From Myxococcales bacterium (lineage in GTDB: Bacteria > Myxococcota_A > Polyangia > Polyangiales > Ga0077539): DNA of 53,646 nucleotides. The notes beneath the pieces were generated by a model that did not search any database, was not told the origin of the DNA, and saw only the letters and a list, made by a program, of their open reading frames with translations. Both the position numbers and the translations under genes were made by a program. This document shows positions 52,128 through 53,646 of the stretch, piece after piece (positions within the stretch are counted from its first letter, which is position 1; the number at the start of each line of letters is the position of its first letter). The DNA is taken from the NCBI GenBank assembly GCA_030652255.1, contig JAUSAZ010000079.1, positions 1 to 53,646 on the forward strand, in the 5' to 3' direction.

Positions 52128-53357
52128 TCACCCCTTCACGCAGACCACCTGGCGCAGCGTGTACACCACGTCGACGAGGTCGCGCTGCGCGTGCATCACG
52201 GCCTCGATGTCCTTGTAGGCCCCCGGCGTCTCGTCGATGACGTCGGCGTCCTTGCGGCACTCCACCCCCGCCGTCGCCTTCGCGTGGTCGTCGAGGGTGA
52301 ACACCTTCCGCGCCCTGGTGCGCGTCATCGCCCGCCCCGCCCCGTGGCTGCACGAGTGGAAGCTCTCGGGGTTTCCCTTCCCCCGCACGATGAACGACCG
52401 CGCCCCCATGCTCCCCGGGATGATCCCCAGCTCGCCCTCGCGCGCCCGCACGGCGCCCTTGCGGGTCACCCACACGTTGCGCCCGTAGTGGTGCTCGCGG
52501 CTCACGTAGTTGTGGTGGCAGTTCACCGCCTCCAGCGAGGCCTCGAAGGCCGGCACCAGGCCCGTCGCCCGCACCGCCGCCACCGCCGCACGCATCATCA
52601 GCTCGCGGTTGACCCGCGCGTACTCCTGCGCCCACCCCACCGCGCGCAGGTAGTCGTCGAAGTGCACGGTCCCCTCCGGCAGGTACGCGAGGTCCTGGTC
52701 GGGCAGGTGGATGTGGTACCGCGCCATGTCCTCCCGGGCCTTCTCGATGAAGTGCGAGCCCACCCGGTTGCCCACGCCGCGCGAGCCCGAGTGCAGCATC
52801 AGCCACACGCGCTCGCTCTCGTCGAGGCACAGCTCGATGAAGTGGTTGCCCGTGCCGAGCGTCCCGAGCTGCGCGCGCTCCGGCCCGCGACCCAGCCGCG
52901 GGTGCTTCTCCACGATGGCCGCGTACTCCGCGCTCAGCCCCGCCCACGCCTCGTCCACCACGGCGGGCACGTCGCGCCAGGCGCCGCGGTCGTTGCGGCC
53001 GCCGTTGTCCGTGCGCCCGTGCGGGACGGCCCGCTCGATGGCGTCGCGGAGGCCGAAGAGGTGGTCGGGCAGCTCGCTCGCCGTGAGGCTCGTGCGCGCC
53101 GCGATCATCCCGCAGCCGATGTCCACGCCCACCGCCGCGGGGATGATCGCGCCCACCGTCGGCACCACGCTCCCCACCGTCGCGCCGATGCCGACGTGCA
53201 CGTCGGGCATCGCGGCCACCCACTTGTGTACGAAGGGCATCGCCGCGAGGCGCGAGAGCTGGTCGCGGGCGTGCTCCTCCACCGCGACGCCGCGCGTCCA
53301 CGCCTTGATCGGCACCCCACCCTCCACCTCGAAGACCTCGTAGCCGCGCTCGCTCAT
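52128..53357 (-). CDS. rtcB: RNA-splicing ligase RtcB
   Basis: 409 residues, matching E. coli RtcB. It joins RNA 2',3'-cyclic phosphate or 3'-phosphate to 5'-OH ends with GTP and Mn2+. Metal and GMP-binding residues are all visible: MPDVHVGIGATVGS, VDIGCGM with the metal Cys, LGTGNHFIEL, HSGSRGVGN, HHNYVSREHH, GSMGARSFIVRG, and SHGAGRAMTRTRA with the His that takes GMP. The ribosome-binding site AGGAGGT (53372-53366) is 8 nt before ATG. A sigma-54 promoter lies upstream. Confidence 0.97.
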   Translation of the reverse strand: MSERGYEVFEVEGGVPIKAWTRGVAVEEHARDQLSRLAAMPFVHKWVAAMPDVHVGIGATVGSVVPTVGAIIPAAVGVDIGCGMIAARTSLTASELPDHLFGLRDAIERAVPHGRTDNGGRNDRGAWRDVPAVVDEAWAGLSAEYAAIVEKHPRLGRGPERAQLGTLGTGNHFIELCLDESERVWLMLHSGSRGVGNRVGSHFIEKAREDMARYHIHLPDQDLAYLPEGTVHFDDYLRAVGWAQEYARVNRELMMRAAVAAVRATGLVPAFEASLEAVNCHHNYVSREHHYGRNVWVTRKGAVRAREGELGIIPGSMGARSFIVRGKGNPESFHSCSHGAGRAMTRTRARKVFTLDDHAKATAGVECRKDADVIDETPGAYKDIEAVMHAQRDLVDVVYTLRQVVCVKG

Positions 53358-53385
53358 GATCGGTGACCTCCTGATCCGGGGCTAT

Positions 53386-53401
53386 CGCAGGGCGCGTGCC
53401 A
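53386..53401 (-). promoter_or_regulatory. sigma-54 promoter of rtcBA
   Basis: On the minus strand the sequence reads TGGCACG-CGCC-CTGCG, with GG and GC separated by 10 nt, an almost exact -24/-12 element (consensus TGGCACG-N4-TTGCA). The -12 GC lies about 30 nt before the ATG of rtcB, which leaves a leader of about 20 nt that holds the ribosome-binding site. In E. coli rtcBA is controlled by the sigma-54 activator RtcR, so the position and the operon agree. No rtcR gene is in the window. Confidence 0.8.
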
Positions 53402-53444
53402 TCCGCCGAAACCCTTGTTTTTCGCAGATATCGCGCTCCGGTAC

Positions 53445-53458
53445 GATACGGTGGTATC
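53445..53458. promoter_or_regulatory. palindrome upstream of the sigma-54 promoter
   Basis: GATAC-GGTG-GTATC forms a perfect 5-bp palindrome about 45-55 bp upstream of the -24 box of rtcBA, preceded by a partial copy (GTACGATAC). This is a suitable place for an activator site of an RtcR-like enhancer-binding protein. Binding is not shown. Confidence 0.35.
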
Positions 53459-53565
53459 AATCGCCTTATCCCCATGGCGAAAGTCGGCCCCCTCACCGCG
53501 CTGCTGCGCCCTCACCCCCGCGGGGCGCTCATCGTTGCTCTCTTCGAGCGCAATCTGCTTGCAGG

Positions 53566-53646
53566 CTGGGGTTCCGCGCGATGGCGCGTCACCCCAGGCA
53601 ATAACAGGAGGGCCGCCCCGGACGGTGTCCGGGGCTCCGAACGGCC
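53566..53646 (+). repeat. palindromic interspersed repeat, copy B
   Basis: First hairpin: CTGGGGT (53566-53572) with ACCCCAG (53591-53597) and an inner stem CGCGC/GCGCG. Then GGCAATAACAGGAGGGCC, then a 9-bp perfect hairpin GCCCCGGAC/GTCCGGGGC (53615-53635). The element runs to or beyond the window edge. It matches copy A (20-94, opposite strand) in order and spacing, with compensatory differences in the second stem. Confidence 0.6.

Overview
The window is very GC-rich and reads like a piece of a Myxococcota (Polyangia / Sandaracinus-like) chromosome. This is an inference from content, since no rRNA or tRNA gene is present. The pointers are three Hanks-type Ser/Thr kinases (one fused to an AAA+/TPR module), a PilZ protein of the TIGR02266 type, PEGA and TPR exported proteins, and many lipoproteins whose mature N-termini are Asp/Ala/Pro/Val-rich linkers ahead of RCC1, FG-GAP, Cys-knot-like or glycine-rich domains. 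Open frames on every strand are an artefact of GC content; gene calls rest on family motifs, signal sequences and start-site logic.

Layout. 0-10 kb: a PlsC-like acyltransferase, a membrane Ser/Thr kinase, a TPR/PEGA protein, a 463-bp perfect-ended inverted-repeat element between two convergent stop codons, an exported SRPBCC protein, a long-chain acyl-CoA ligase, and an ABC ATPase coupled to a permease fused to a CPBP (CAAX-like) protease. 10-18 kb: a block of exported proteins (RCC1 lipoprotein, Cys-module lipoprotein, FG-GAP lipoprotein with a truncated last repeat, TPR membrane protein, Cys-rich lipoprotein), then a PilZ protein and a GNAT acetyltransferase. 18-29 kb: a NicO-like metal permease, a small lipoprotein, recJ, the 1302-residue kinase/AAA/TPR regulator, a lipoprotein, an RlmI-like methyltransferase coupled to a parvulin-like PPIase, and metK. 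29-41 kb: a membrane protein, a zinc-ribbon protein, an OmpA/TSP3 porin-like protein, a PhoD phosphatase, ribF, small exported proteins, a degenerate PhzF protein with an NAD-dependent epimerase, and a TolB-like lipoprotein carrying a CxxCH motif. 41-46 kb: a nitronate monooxygenase, a 107-residue orphan protein next to a cytoplasmic-looking S8 peptidase, and a non-RD kinase. 46-51 kb is a scarred accessory patch: rhuM, the broken N-terminus of a type I restriction HsdR gene, two Cys-rich lipoproteins and IS21-like terminal sequences. 51-53.4 kb is the RNA-repair operon rtcB-rtcA with a sigma-54 promoter. Copies of one palindromic repeat sit, in opposite orientation, at the two ends of the window.

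How it fits together. Much of the window is envelope and signalling machinery: surface lipoproteins, kinases, c-di-GMP sensing and fatty-acid activation. Housekeeping genes (recJ, metK, ribF, rlmI-like) are scattered among them. A recurring regulatory feature is a TANNNT-type -10 hexamer lying 6-10 nt before the start codon in genes that have no Shine-Dalgarno sequence, which suggests widespread leaderless or near-leaderless transcription. The least explained items are the inverted-repeat element at 3593-4055, the orphan protein plus S8 peptidase pair at 42.3-43.6 kb, the decayed restriction locus, and the palindromic repeat family at the window ends.
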